NCBI GenBank assembly: GCA_016213785.1 | Contig: JACQZQ010000023.1 | Coordinates: 1 to 64,000 of the forward strand | Source of the DNA: Acidobacteriota bacterium | GTDB taxonomy: Bacteria > Acidobacteriota > Blastocatellia > Chloracidobacteriales > JADJPF01 | Length of the DNA: 64,000 nt | Direction of reading: 5' to 3' | Part shown: positions 37,815 through 47,000 of the stretch, piece after piece | How positions within the stretch are numbered: position 1 is the stretch's first letter | How the letters are laid out: each line of letters begins with the position of its first letter | Translations under genes and position numbers: made by a program | The notes under the pieces: generated by a model | Seen by the model: the letters and a program-made list of their open reading frames with translations, nothing else | Told to the model about the DNA's origin: nothing | Databases searched by the model: none

Positions 37815-38258
37815 TGAATAAATTTTGATTCTATTAACTGAATTTTTGAAATTTTGGCTACTTAATCTTTCCTAAAATATACAATAATTTCCTAAAAAAA
37901 TACTAATAACCTAAGAGTAAGAATAAAGCTAAATTTAATTTGCTTTTGATAAATACTAAAACTAAATAGAATTATTTCGCCTAGATCTGAAAAATACTTC
38001 TTGTATTACTTTAGTAAAAATCTTTTAACTAGTTCAAATAATAAAAGTTAAGCTGATTTTTAGGATAAAAGATCTACCCCAAAATAAAAAAACTTGCTAG
38101 ATTAGATTTCGCTTCTTCTAAAAAATTTTGTTTTAATATTAAGACATCTGCTAAGGAAAAGTCAGCATCTGACTTTTTAATCCATAGTAGACCATAGTAG
38201 AGCTATTGTCCTCTAAAAGCCTAAACCATAAAAATTTATTTTACTGAGGGTTATCATA
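37815..38258. other. Divergent intergenic stretch
   Basis: This is 444 bases between the kinase and transglycosylase-like genes, very AT-rich, with a CCATAGTAGA tandem near 38180-38200. It must hold both promoters. I see no RNA gene. Confidence 0.5.
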
Positions 38259-39674
38259 ATGTTACCTAAGATACTTTCTAGATTGCCATTAAATCTATCA
38301 AGTAGATCAAAAATATTTGCTCTAAGCGCAATGTTAATTACTAACAGCTTTATTCCTGCCTTTGGACAAACTACTAATCAAAAAGATCCTCTTACTGAGA
38401 GTCAAACCAATTTACCTAAAACTGTAAATGAAACTCTTGAAGCCGCTAATTTAGAAAAGGAAGTATCTTATCCACAATATCTTTTAAGTAAACTAGCAGA
38501 GGCACAAAAAATCTTGGCTAAAGATTGTGATTTAGATGATTATACTGTTGGTATTTCATTACTAGAAAAACGTAATGGTAAAATCCATTTTGTAAAGCTA
38601 TTAAAAACTAATTTTATTACTCGTGGATATGAAGAGAGTTTTACACTTGAAGAAGATAAAAATATCAAGTTAAGAATTGATCATCCTAATTTTATCAATA
38701 CTAAAGTTGCTATAGATAGTAGTGAGATATTTATCCCTTTAATGGTTAAATATCCAATAATTAGACAGGGTAAATTTAAGGAGATGGGTTATTACACACC
38801 TGCCCATCGCGGTTTGCAAATAGAAGAATTTGCTAAAGCTGGGGATGAATATATAGAAAAAGTACTATCTAAAGCTAATAAAGAATTAAAGCGTAATAAA
38901 TTAGATGTACCAGAAAATGTATTTAGCCTAGCAAAATTACTATGCATTGTTGAGCATATCGATCATGGCCGTTATCGTAATGAGGATAAACAGGCTTTAT
39001 TTAACGAAGTACGTACTCTTTTTGCACTTAATCGAGCCAATACTTATAGGTATGCTGTAAGTAGTGCTGGTGCTGGTGGAATGGTTCAGATGATTTCTAG
39101 CACTTATAGAGAGATTAAAAATTCTTTTCCACAAGTTGATTGGATAGCTAACTTTGAAGACGCTATGATGTCGCATGATAACGCATCTAAAGCAATGCTA
39201 CTTTACTTAAATCGCTACTATAATTTCTTTAGTGATAATCAGTCAGTAAATGAAGCCTGGGAAAATGGCATAGCAACAAAAGAAGAAATAATGGCAGCAG
39301 GTTATAACTCTAATCCTACTAAAGTGCCTAGAACCCTTTCACAAGGCGAGTATTGGAAACGAGGACTACCTCAAGAAACTCAAATTTACCTAGATATTCT
39401 ACGCTCTTTAGAGAGTTCTGTTACAACAGCACCTCCACCCTTTTATCAAGCACCTGAAAGAGTAACTAAAGTAGTTTACCGACCAAGCCGTAGTAAACAA
39501 AAGCAAATTCGTAATGTAAAGTTTAAGTCTCGCTATAAAGCATCTTCTCGTTATTCTGCAAAATATAAAAATCTTGGCAGTAAATCTGTAAAAGCTTCTA
39601 AAAATAGTCGTTATAGCTCTCAAAAAAGCGCTAAAGCTAAAACTCAAGTTAAAACACAGCAAAGAAAACATTAA
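38259..39674 (+). CDS. Exported transglycosylase-like protein with basic tail
   Basis: This encodes 471 residues. A signal peptide (about 16-37) is followed by an unassigned domain (75-180). A region resembling the SLT fold comes next: a probable catalytic E232 in CIVEH, then SSAGAGGMVQM (268-278) and a Tyr-rich helix KAMLLYLNRYYNF. The order matches lytic transglycosylases, but the usual closing motif is unclear. The last 90 residues are Ser/Lys/Arg-rich and could bind the cell wall or nucleic acid. A GAGG site precedes the ATG. An 11-bp hairpin terminator follows. Confidence 0.65.
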   Translation: MLPKILSRLPLNLSSRSKIFALSAMLITNSFIPAFGQTTNQKDPLTESQTNLPKTVNETLEAANLEKEVSYPQYLLSKLAEAQKILAKDCDLDDYTVGISLLEKRNGKIHFVKLLKTNFITRGYEESFTLEEDKNIKLRIDHPNFINTKVAIDSSEIFIPLMVKYPIIRQGKFKEMGYYTPAHRGLQIEEFAKAGDEYIEKVLSKANKELKRNKLDVPENVFSLAKLLCIVEHIDHGRYRNEDKQALFNEVRTLFALNRANTYRYAVSSAGAGGMVQMISSTYREIKNSFPQVDWIANFEDAMMSHDNASKAMLLYLNRYYNFFSDNQSVNEAWENGIATKEEIMAAGYNSNPTKVPRTLSQGEYWKRGLPQETQIYLDILRSLESSVTTAPPPFYQAPERVTKVVYRPSRSKQKQIRNVKFKSRYKASSRYSAKYKNLGSKSVKASKNSRYSSQKSAKAKTQVKTQQRKH

Positions 39675-39732
39675 GTATTTCTTATAGGTTAAATTGTTTT
39701 TTTGATCTCAAGGTTTTAGTCAACAAAAAATT

Positions 39733-39762
39733 TAGAGCAGAGAGTTTAGATTCTCTGCTCTA
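39733..39762. terminator. Bidirectional terminator between convergent genes
   Basis: A perfect 11-bp stem (TAGAGCAGAGA/TCTCTGCTCTA) with an 8-base loop is followed on the minus strand by AATTTTTTG and on the plus strand by ATTATTTG. It separates the convergent genes ending at 39674 and 39794. Confidence 0.8.
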
Positions 39763-39793
39763 ATTATTTGAACTATTTGAAGACTAATTTTAC

Positions 39794-41719
39794 TTACTCG
39801 GCTATACTAAATTTTTCAATTACCTCTTCCTGTCCACTGGCTAAATCCAATTTAACTAGCCCTTTAGAAGTAACACGGTAAATCTTCTTGGATTGATTGT
39901 CTTTCATACTAATCCAAGGGCTAACCTCTAGGTTTTTAAGGTTTTCTGCTTTAACAACTATAGCTTTTGTTTTTAAGTTTACTGATAAAACACTATATTT
40001 AGTATTAACAGGTTGATATGTTTGGTAGAGGTTTACTATTAGTTCGTCGTCGCTTAGTTGACCAGAAATATAAGCGCTATATGCTTTTCCTAGAGAAATT
40101 TCTTGTTCTTCTACATTATCTTTAGAAAAAACTTTTAGTGTAACTTCATCTGTGTCTGAATCTATTACAACAAACCTATCATTATTAATAAATTGGATTT
40201 TTCTGGCATCAGTATTACCAATAATTTGAGGTTTTTTCTCTAAGTTAGCAAGTTCTTCTCCTGTTTTTGCATTAAAAACAATGTTATTTACAGTTAACTT
40301 TTCTCCATTTTCGCTAATTGTGAAGTAATAACCATATTGGGATAATGAGAATTGACCAACTTGTGTAAGTTTTTTGTCCTTTATTTGAAGTTCAAAAATT
40401 TGAACTGGGGTTACACGATCAACTTCTTCGCCTCTATAGTAAAGACGAATTACATCAGAATTTAGGAAAAATACTTTAGCAGGCCATTTAGAGAAACTAG
40501 GAATATGTACTGTAACTAATTCCTTATCACCATTATTAAGGTCAAAAATAGTAACTAGTTTTTCTCTTGTTACTAGTGCCAATGAACCATCATTAGAAAG
40601 TTGACAAGAAACATAACCAGGAAAGCTAATGTTGGTGTAAATAGGCTTAGCATTTTCATCTTTTAAGTTAATTTTTACTAATTGTTGTTCTCCTGTTAAA
40701 TATCCTTTTCGTTCTATCCAAACAACTCTACTACCATCTTTAGAAATATTAACCTCAGCTTCTTGAGGGATACGAATATAAGAATCATTTTTAAAGTTTA
40801 GTAAAAATACAGGTATATGGCTTCCACGCCCCCAAGCTTTACCAGAAACAAATAACCAATTATCTCCTGTTATAACATTTCCACTATAGATTCGTGTTAT
40901 GTCTTTTGGAGAAGCAGAAACTATCCATTGAGAAAAAGTAAAACCACTTAGAACAAGAGCCATCATTAAACCCCATAAACCTGTTGATAGGGCACGATGA
41001 ACTTTTTTAATATCTGTACGTCCAAATGCTAGACCAATACCACTACTAGCAATCATTATTACACCTACAAAAGCAATGATTAGGGCAAAAGGATCAAAGT
41101 TTCTTGTAAGGCCAATTTGTTCTAAAAAGTAGCTACCTTGGTAAGCAATAATAATTCTTATAAATGCTAACCCGCCTAAAACTAGTGCTACGGGAATTAA
41201 AGCTAAGTCTAGACCAAGTATATAAGACTTAGAACGGAATATAATACCTGCTACTATTCCTAAGCCTAAGAAAAATATACTGATAACACCATACACTGTC
41301 ATATGCTCGAGTGTAAGGAATTGTTTGGTACTATTGCCAAAAAATATAAAGCTTGGCAATAATGTAATAACTCCACTTCCAAAAACCAAAGTAAAAGCAC
41401 CTAATAATTTACCTAAAAAAACATTTACGGTAGACAAAGGGCGAACAAAATAAAAACTCATTCTACGATTAGTTAAATCAGTACCAAGTAGTGATGAGCC
41501 TGCTAGTACAGAAAAACCTATACCACAGCATAAAAGTATTGCATAAGCAATAATTCCAACATCAGCATAATCAGAAGTTAAGCCTAGCATTTTTCCTAGA
41601 GCTGGGAAAATGATAGGGAAAACTGCTATTACGGCTGATGCGCCTAATAAAGAGGATCTACTCTTTAATTCATTAGTTGCAATAGTTAATATATTCAATA
41701 TATTTTTAATATCTTTCAT
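39794..41719 (-). CDS. ABC-2-type permease fused to a beta-propeller-like domain
   Basis: This encodes 641 residues. The N-terminal ~275 hold about six membrane helices with the ABC-2 pattern (LLGTDLTNRRMSFYFVRPLS, VFLGKLLGAF). After a last helix near 250-270, about 360 residues follow with repeating beta-strand units (ISKDGSRVVWIE, LSNDGSLALVTREK, ISENGEKLTVNN) like TolB/WD-type propellers. ABC-2 permeases seldom carry such a domain, which would lie outside the membrane and might sense or bind substrate. Its start is 2 bases after the ATPase stop, so the pair forms one exporter. Confidence 0.8.
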   Translation of the reverse strand: MKDIKNILNILTIATNELKSRSSLLGASAVIAVFPIIFPALGKMLGLTSDYADVGIIAYAILLCCGIGFSVLAGSSLLGTDLTNRRMSFYFVRPLSTVNVFLGKLLGAFTLVFGSGVITLLPSFIFFGNSTKQFLTLEHMTVYGVISIFFLGLGIVAGIIFRSKSYILGLDLALIPVALVLGGLAFIRIIIAYQGSYFLEQIGLTRNFDPFALIIAFVGVIMIASSGIGLAFGRTDIKKVHRALSTGLWGLMMALVLSGFTFSQWIVSASPKDITRIYSGNVITGDNWLFVSGKAWGRGSHIPVFLLNFKNDSYIRIPQEAEVNISKDGSRVVWIERKGYLTGEQQLVKINLKDENAKPIYTNISFPGYVSCQLSNDGSLALVTREKLVTIFDLNNGDKELVTVHIPSFSKWPAKVFFLNSDVIRLYYRGEEVDRVTPVQIFELQIKDKKLTQVGQFSLSQYGYYFTISENGEKLTVNNIVFNAKTGEELANLEKKPQIIGNTDARKIQFINNDRFVVIDSDTDEVTLKVFSKDNVEEQEISLGKAYSAYISGQLSDDELIVNLYQTYQPVNTKYSVLSVNLKTKAIVVKAENLKNLEVSPWISMKDNQSKKIYRVTSKGLVKLDLASGQEEVIEKFSIAE

Positions 41720-41721
41720 GG

Positions 41722-42639
41722 CTATTCTCCTTTTTCCCCTACAATTGCAGTAAAAATATCTTCTAAAGACATTGCAGAAACTTCTGCATCTATTATTCCA
41801 CCTAAATTTCTAAATTTATTAAAAGAAAGTTCATCATAATTTGATACAACTGCTTCTACTCCCCAACCAGAAACTTTAACTTGTACGGTATTTAAATGGT
41901 CTAGAGCATTTCCATAAGCGCTTTCTATTCCTTTATTTGGGTATCGAATACGACGGAATTTTGATTTAAGAGTTTCAATTTCCTCATCTACTACTAGTTT
42001 ATTATCCTTAATAATTCCTATGCGATCAGCAATTCTTTCAATTCCTGTTAAATCGTGTGAGGTAATAATTACTGTCATTCCACGATCAGCTAATTCACCT
42101 ACTAATTCTTCAAAGAAGTTTTTTCTTGCTACTACATCTAGCCCTAATGTTGGGTCATCTAGTACAAGTAGATCAGGAGAAGATCCTAAGGCAAGCGATA
42201 GAGCGACTTGACCTTTTTGACCTTTAGAGAGGCTAGCAAAAGCTACATTCATTGGTACTTTAAATCTGGTTAGACGGTCACTAACGCTTCTATTATCCCA
42301 AGTTGGATAAAGACTAGAACAAAAATTAACAATCTGTTTAACATTCATATCAGAAGGAGCATCTGGTTCTTCTGGAATTACTCCAACTTTTTCCATTAAT
42401 TTAGCGCGATTTGTCCAAACATCTTTACCAAATAAAGTTATGCGACCAGCAGTAGGTTTTTGTTGTCCAAGTAAACAACGTACTGCTGAAGATTTCCCTG
42501 CTCCATTACGTCCAAGCAGTGCATAAACTGACCCTGCTGGAACTCGGAAAGAAATATTATCTAATACGGTTTTTTTACCATAACGAACTGTTAAGCCTTC
42601 AAAACCTATAACTGAACCATCTGATAAACTTGGAATCAT
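41722..42639 (-). CDS. ABC transporter ATP-binding protein (YtrB-like)
   Basis: This encodes 305 residues from ATG 42639, which has a GGAGAAAG site 2 bases upstream. An ATG 30 bases earlier lacks one. The Walker A GRNGAGKS (43-50), the signature SLSKGQ (137-142) and the H-loop ITSHDL are intact. Walker B reads LLVLDDPTLGLD, so the catalytic glutamate is aspartate, a variant seen in this subfamily. It pairs with the propeller-bearing permease downstream and lies behind two GntR genes, the usual YtrA-type exporter layout. The substrate may be an antibiotic, peptide or lipid. Confidence 0.88.
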   Translation of the reverse strand: MIPSLSDGSVIGFEGLTVRYGKKTVLDNISFRVPAGSVYALLGRNGAGKSSAVRCLLGQQKPTAGRITLFGKDVWTNRAKLMEKVGVIPEEPDAPSDMNVKQIVNFCSSLYPTWDNRSVSDRLTRFKVPMNVAFASLSKGQKGQVALSLALGSSPDLLVLDDPTLGLDVVARKNFFEELVGELADRGMTVIITSHDLTGIERIADRIGIIKDNKLVVDEEIETLKSKFRRIRYPNKGIESAYGNALDHLNTVQVKVSGWGVEAVVSNYDELSFNKFRNLGGIIDAEVSAMSLEDIFTAIVGEKGE

Positions 42640-42724
42640 TTCTTTCTCCAATCTTTTATGCCAAAGCATACGCTTAAGCTATTTTTTTAAAGCCGTTTTG
42701 GGAATTATAAAATTTTAATATTAT

Positions 42725-43162
42725 TTATTTACCTAACTGAGTTAGTTTTACTAAAAGCTTTAGCTTTCCTTGTTTGGGTTTTAAGCTTTGAAAAGCTAGT
42801 CTTAACTCACTAATAGCTTCTTCTTTACTAATACCTAATTTCCTAGCTGTTAATGCATAATTTAATGCTTCTTCTTTTAATAAAATTTTTTGCTCACTAC
42901 TACTAAAAATTAATTGTCTACCTGCTATAAATAAACCTTCCCAACGATTATCAATTAAAACTCCGCTATCAATAAGCCTTTGGTAAGCTTTTGCTACAAT
43001 GGTTGGGTTAATTTTAAGCTCTTGGGCTAATTCACGAACTGAAATAATTAAACTACCCGGAGAAAGTATGCCTGAGGTTATTAAACGCCTTAAACCTTCT
43101 TCAACTTGTTGCCAAAGAGGTTTCTCATTGCTTGGGTCAACTTTTATTTTATGTGCTAGCAT
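42725..43162 (-). CDS. YtrA-type GntR transcriptional repressor (second copy)
   Basis: This encodes 145 residues. The winged helix (10-85: WQQVEEGLRRLITSGILSPG, VRELAQELKINPTIVAKAYQRL) is followed by a short YtrA-type dimer helix pair, without the FadR/HutC effector domain. It is a clear paralogue of the preceding gene. In the wing, RGEGTF of the first copy is RWEGLF here, and further changes near IISVRE suggest altered DNA recognition. A GGGGGAGAAA site is present. It lies 57 bases after the first copy and 85 bases before the ATPase start. Confidence 0.88.
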   Translation of the reverse strand: MLAHKIKVDPSNEKPLWQQVEEGLRRLITSGILSPGSLIISVRELAQELKINPTIVAKAYQRLIDSGVLIDNRWEGLFIAGRQLIFSSSEQKILLKEEALNYALTARKLGISKEEAISELRLAFQSLKPKQGKLKLLVKLTQLGK

Positions 43163-43219
43163 TTTCTCCCCCTTATTTTAAGTAAAAACCAATCTACTTT
43201 CTTAAGATTAAACTCTTAA

Positions 43220-43627
43220 TTAATACTCTGGCTCAAGAGCGCTATCACTTATTTGAGCTATGGCTTCTCTTAGTTCTTCTACTGCCTCTTCAGCACCAGC
43301 CCCTATTGTAATAACCGTAGTCGCATAACGAATAGCACCTTCTCTAAGTAATTGTTTACGTTCCATTAAACCCATTATAGGTCTATTTTCTGCAACAAAA
43401 GTACCTTCACCTCTCTTTACCATTAATACACCAGCATCAACAAGACGTTGATAAGCTTTTGCTACAGTAGCAGGATTAACACTTAATTCTTTTGCTAAGT
43501 CTCGAACTGAAGGAACAGCTTCCCCAGCTATAAGAGTTCCTGAAGCAACTAGTCGTCGCAAACCTTCTTCGATTTGTCGCCAAATTGGAGCAGCATCTGT
43601 TGGATCTATTCGCAACGATCTATTCAT
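43220..43627 (-). CDS. YtrA-type GntR transcriptional repressor (first copy)
   Basis: This encodes 135 residues. A GntR winged helix (WRQIEEGLRRLVASGTLIAG, VPSVRDLAKELSVNPATVAKAY, RGEGTFV) is followed by the short helical YtrA C-terminus (LLREGAIRYATTVITIGA). Such repressors bind an inverted repeat in front of their own exporter operon and release it under cell-envelope stress. Here the 16-bp inverted repeat at 43668-43703 lies 41 bases upstream of the ATG. The start has a strong GGGAGGAAAG site. It heads the GntR-GntR-ATPase-permease run. Confidence 0.9.
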   Translation of the reverse strand: MNRSLRIDPTDAAPIWRQIEEGLRRLVASGTLIAGEAVPSVRDLAKELSVNPATVAKAYQRLVDAGVLMVKRGEGTFVAENRPIMGLMERKQLLREGAIRYATTVITIGAGAEEAVEELREAIAQISDSALEPEY

Positions 43628-43667
43628 CTTTCCTCCCTTTTAATCTCACTAATTATTTGTATATCGC

Positions 43668-43703
43668 TGTATTAGTGTATTAGGAGTCTAATACACTAAT
43701 ACA
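43668..43703. promoter_or_regulatory. Inverted-repeat operator upstream of the GntR-ABC run
   Basis: Arms TGTATTAGTGTATTAG and CTAATACACTAATACA pair perfectly over 16 bp around GAGT. Each arm is itself a tandem TGTATTAG, so two nested or side-by-side repressor sites are possible. It lies just upstream of the first GntR start, as expected for autoregulation. Confidence 0.7.
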
Positions 43704-44038
43704 CTTTAAGTCAAGAAAAAATTTCCAAAAAATTTTTTTATTTTATAATTTTATAACTAAATAGGTTGATTTTAGTTATAAGGGTAGCAACCTATTAAAC
43801 TCAGGTAATAAAATAACCCTATATATTTATTCTTAAGTTGATATAGAGTAAGAATAAATAGCCACAGATGGCTTGTTTAGCGATAAATCAAGGCATAAAA
43901 TATAAAAGTTTATTAAAACAGATTAGGTGGAATAATTTCTAGTTTTGGGAATTTTTGGGGATTAATGATATAAATTAGGTTTTGTACTTAATTTACAAAC
44001 ATAATAATTGAGTTTGTCCCAAAACAGATTTTAACTAT
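43704..44038. other. Intergenic stretch before the AAA-receiver gene
   Basis: This is 335 bases of AT-rich DNA between the divergent GntR and AAA-receiver genes. Apart from the operator at its left edge I see no motif. Confidence 0.5.
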
Positions 44039-47000
44039 ATGAGTTCACAACAAATTAAAACCTTTGTTTCTCTACGCCAATTTGATCAAATTACCCAGTT
44101 TGACTTAGTAAATGATGAGCAAGTTGTAAAAGCCTATCAGTTTACAGAAGACCTACAAAATTTGGGAGCAAAACTATTAACTAATGCTGTAGCAGGTATT
44201 GGTACACAGGCTATTGTTGCTGAACGCGGTATGGGCAAAAGTCATTTACTAAATTTAGTACGTAGCATTGCTAGTGTGCCTAAATTAGTAAACCTATTAG
44301 AGGATTTGAATGCAATAGCTATTTTTCAAAAAGTAGCTTTACCTAAAATACCTGTTGACGGGTTTCCTACTCTAACCTTGGGTTTTGACCCAGAAAAAGG
44401 CTTAAACTTAGTAAAAGCTTATCCAAAAGTTCCTGGGATGGAAAATCTTCCTCCAGCTAATTTAATTGCTTATGTTGATGAAATAATTGAGCAAAAAATT
44501 AATACAGGTGTACAAATAGCACTCTTTATTGATGGAATTTCACAATTTCTTATAGACCAACAACAAGGAGAACCACTACTTCAGTGGTTGCAAGAATTAG
44601 CTAAAGAAGCTGTTAATGGTAAGTTTAGTTTAATGATAACCTTAGATCAAAATGTAGCTGAAGGGCCATTAAAAAAGACTCTTGCTTCAGTATTTAAGTA
44701 TGAATATATCCCAAGTAATACTATAGCTAGTATTATTGATCAAAAAATATTTTATAAAACATCTACACAAAGACGACAAATAGAAAATCTATTTTGGGAT
44801 TTACGTAAGCGAATGCCTCATTTTTCAGAAGCCTCTAATAAATTTATTCAACACTACCCACTGCATCCAATAATATTAAACCTAGTTCCAGCAATGCGTT
44901 TTTATGCCCGTTCATTTTCTTTATTTGGGTTTATTACTGCGGTTTCCTCTCGGGCATTACTTCGTAGGGTATTTAATTTAATTTGTGCAGATGAATTATT
45001 TGATAGCTTTGAATTTGACTTACGTAAGCACCCAAATCTAACAGAAGCTTTTGGAAGTTATGATTACCTTTTTAACTATATTCCTACATTACAACAACCC
45101 CATTCCTTATATGCCAAAATGATGTTAAAAGGGTTACTTTTATTTTCTTTATTAGGTAAATTTGTCACAGCAAAAGACTTAGCTAATTCTGTAATGCTTT
45201 ATGACGAACGTGAACCATTAGCATTTGCTGAAACACTTAACTCTATTATGGCACGTCTAGCGGCTACTAGTAGCGGATTACTTGTAAATGCTGATGGCCC
45301 AGAATTAAGCTATAAATTCTATATTCCAGAGACAAACCCTATTGCTATGTTTTCTAGTAATGCTAAAACATCTGAGCTTTCAAAAGCCTTACTTGATAGC
45401 CAAGCTAGAACTATTACTAAAACTGTAGCTAAAGAAAACCCTCAAACTCAAGTAGCTAAAGACATTGAGGAAATAAGCCCTATAAATGAAATAACTATCC
45501 CACCTCCACCACAAGTTAAATTGCCTATACAACAATCAGGGCAATCTCGTTTTACTACTAAGGAAAATGTTGAGCTTAAAGAAAAAAACCTAGAAAAAGA
45601 TCCTTTGCTACAACCCCAGCAACCTTTAATTAGCCCAGTTCAAAATGAGAGTACAAATAAGCCTTCTCTACCTAAACGTGAGACAAGTGAATTACCCAAA
45701 CCAACTACAACTAGGCTTTTCCCAACTGTGCCTCCACCTCCAATACTACAACAGCAAACTGTTATGGTTTCACCTAGTAGCTCAACTCCTTTACCTATAC
45801 CAGCTAAACCTATCTCTGATACTCAAAGCTCTAGTTCTACTCATTTATCCTTAGATAAATTAACATTTGCTGTAAGTAAAATTTCTGATGATGATATTAG
45901 ATTAGACCAAATATTAATTTCAGGAGGAAAAAAATTCTTTAAAGATTGGCCTTTTACCTTTGAAGATAATAAATTCCGTGATCGTGTAGAAATTAACCTT
46001 AAATGGCGAGGTTCTCTTAGAAAAGGGATACTAAAGTTTGGAGGTGAAACAGAAATCTATAAAGATTTAGACTCTCAAGCTCCTCCTTGTGACTATGATT
46101 GGCAAATTACTGTTTTTAGGGCTTATGCTCCAATGGTTCTACCTCCTCCAGCAGAAGCACCTATTACTCTTTTGCACTGGCAGCCCATATCTCTTAGTAC
46201 ATCTGAGAGGCTTGTACTAAAACAATTACTAATAGTCAATGAAGCAGACTTAGACTTAGGTGATGAAAAAGAAGTAGCTATTTTTAAGAACCAATTAGAA
46301 GATCAAGTAAGTGCTTTGTTTCAAAAAATTTACCTAAAAAGCAGACTTTTAACTAACCAGCATATAGATTTGACTTTACCTAATGAAGGAACTTTTCTTA
46401 GCAATAATTTAACTAAACTATTAGATAAATTATTTGCTAAACGTTACCCTAAACATCCTAATTTTGAAGATTTACTTACATTAGAAACAGTTACAGACCT
46501 GCTCCCTTGGTTATTTCACTCAAAAACTTCACCTAATCTAGACCAAGAAGCAGCATTAGAACAATTTGCTCTTCCATTAAATTTAGTATCTTTTCAAGAA
46601 AATTCTTCTTACAAAATATCAAGTCCTGAAAAAAATGTCCCTCTTGACTCTCCAGTTGGACAGTTTTGGCAAACTATTGAGCAAAATCAAAACATTACTA
46701 AACTTCATGCTTTTAAGTTAGTTCATAAAGAACCTTTTGGACTACAACGGCCTGCCTTACTTTTAATTCTTGCTGCTTTAGCAGGTAGCGGGCAAATTGT
46801 TCTACTAGATGAGCTTAATGAACCAATCCATGATAGTGATGGGCTACGACCAGATGTTGAGTTAGCAGATTTTAGCTCTATACGCTTGCTTAAAGGTGAT
46901 ATTAAACAAGTTAGCTGGAAAGCTGTTAAAAAATCTATCCAAGATCCAGAAGATCTGCAAGATTTTACACTACTTGTTGTAGATGATGATGCAACTATTC

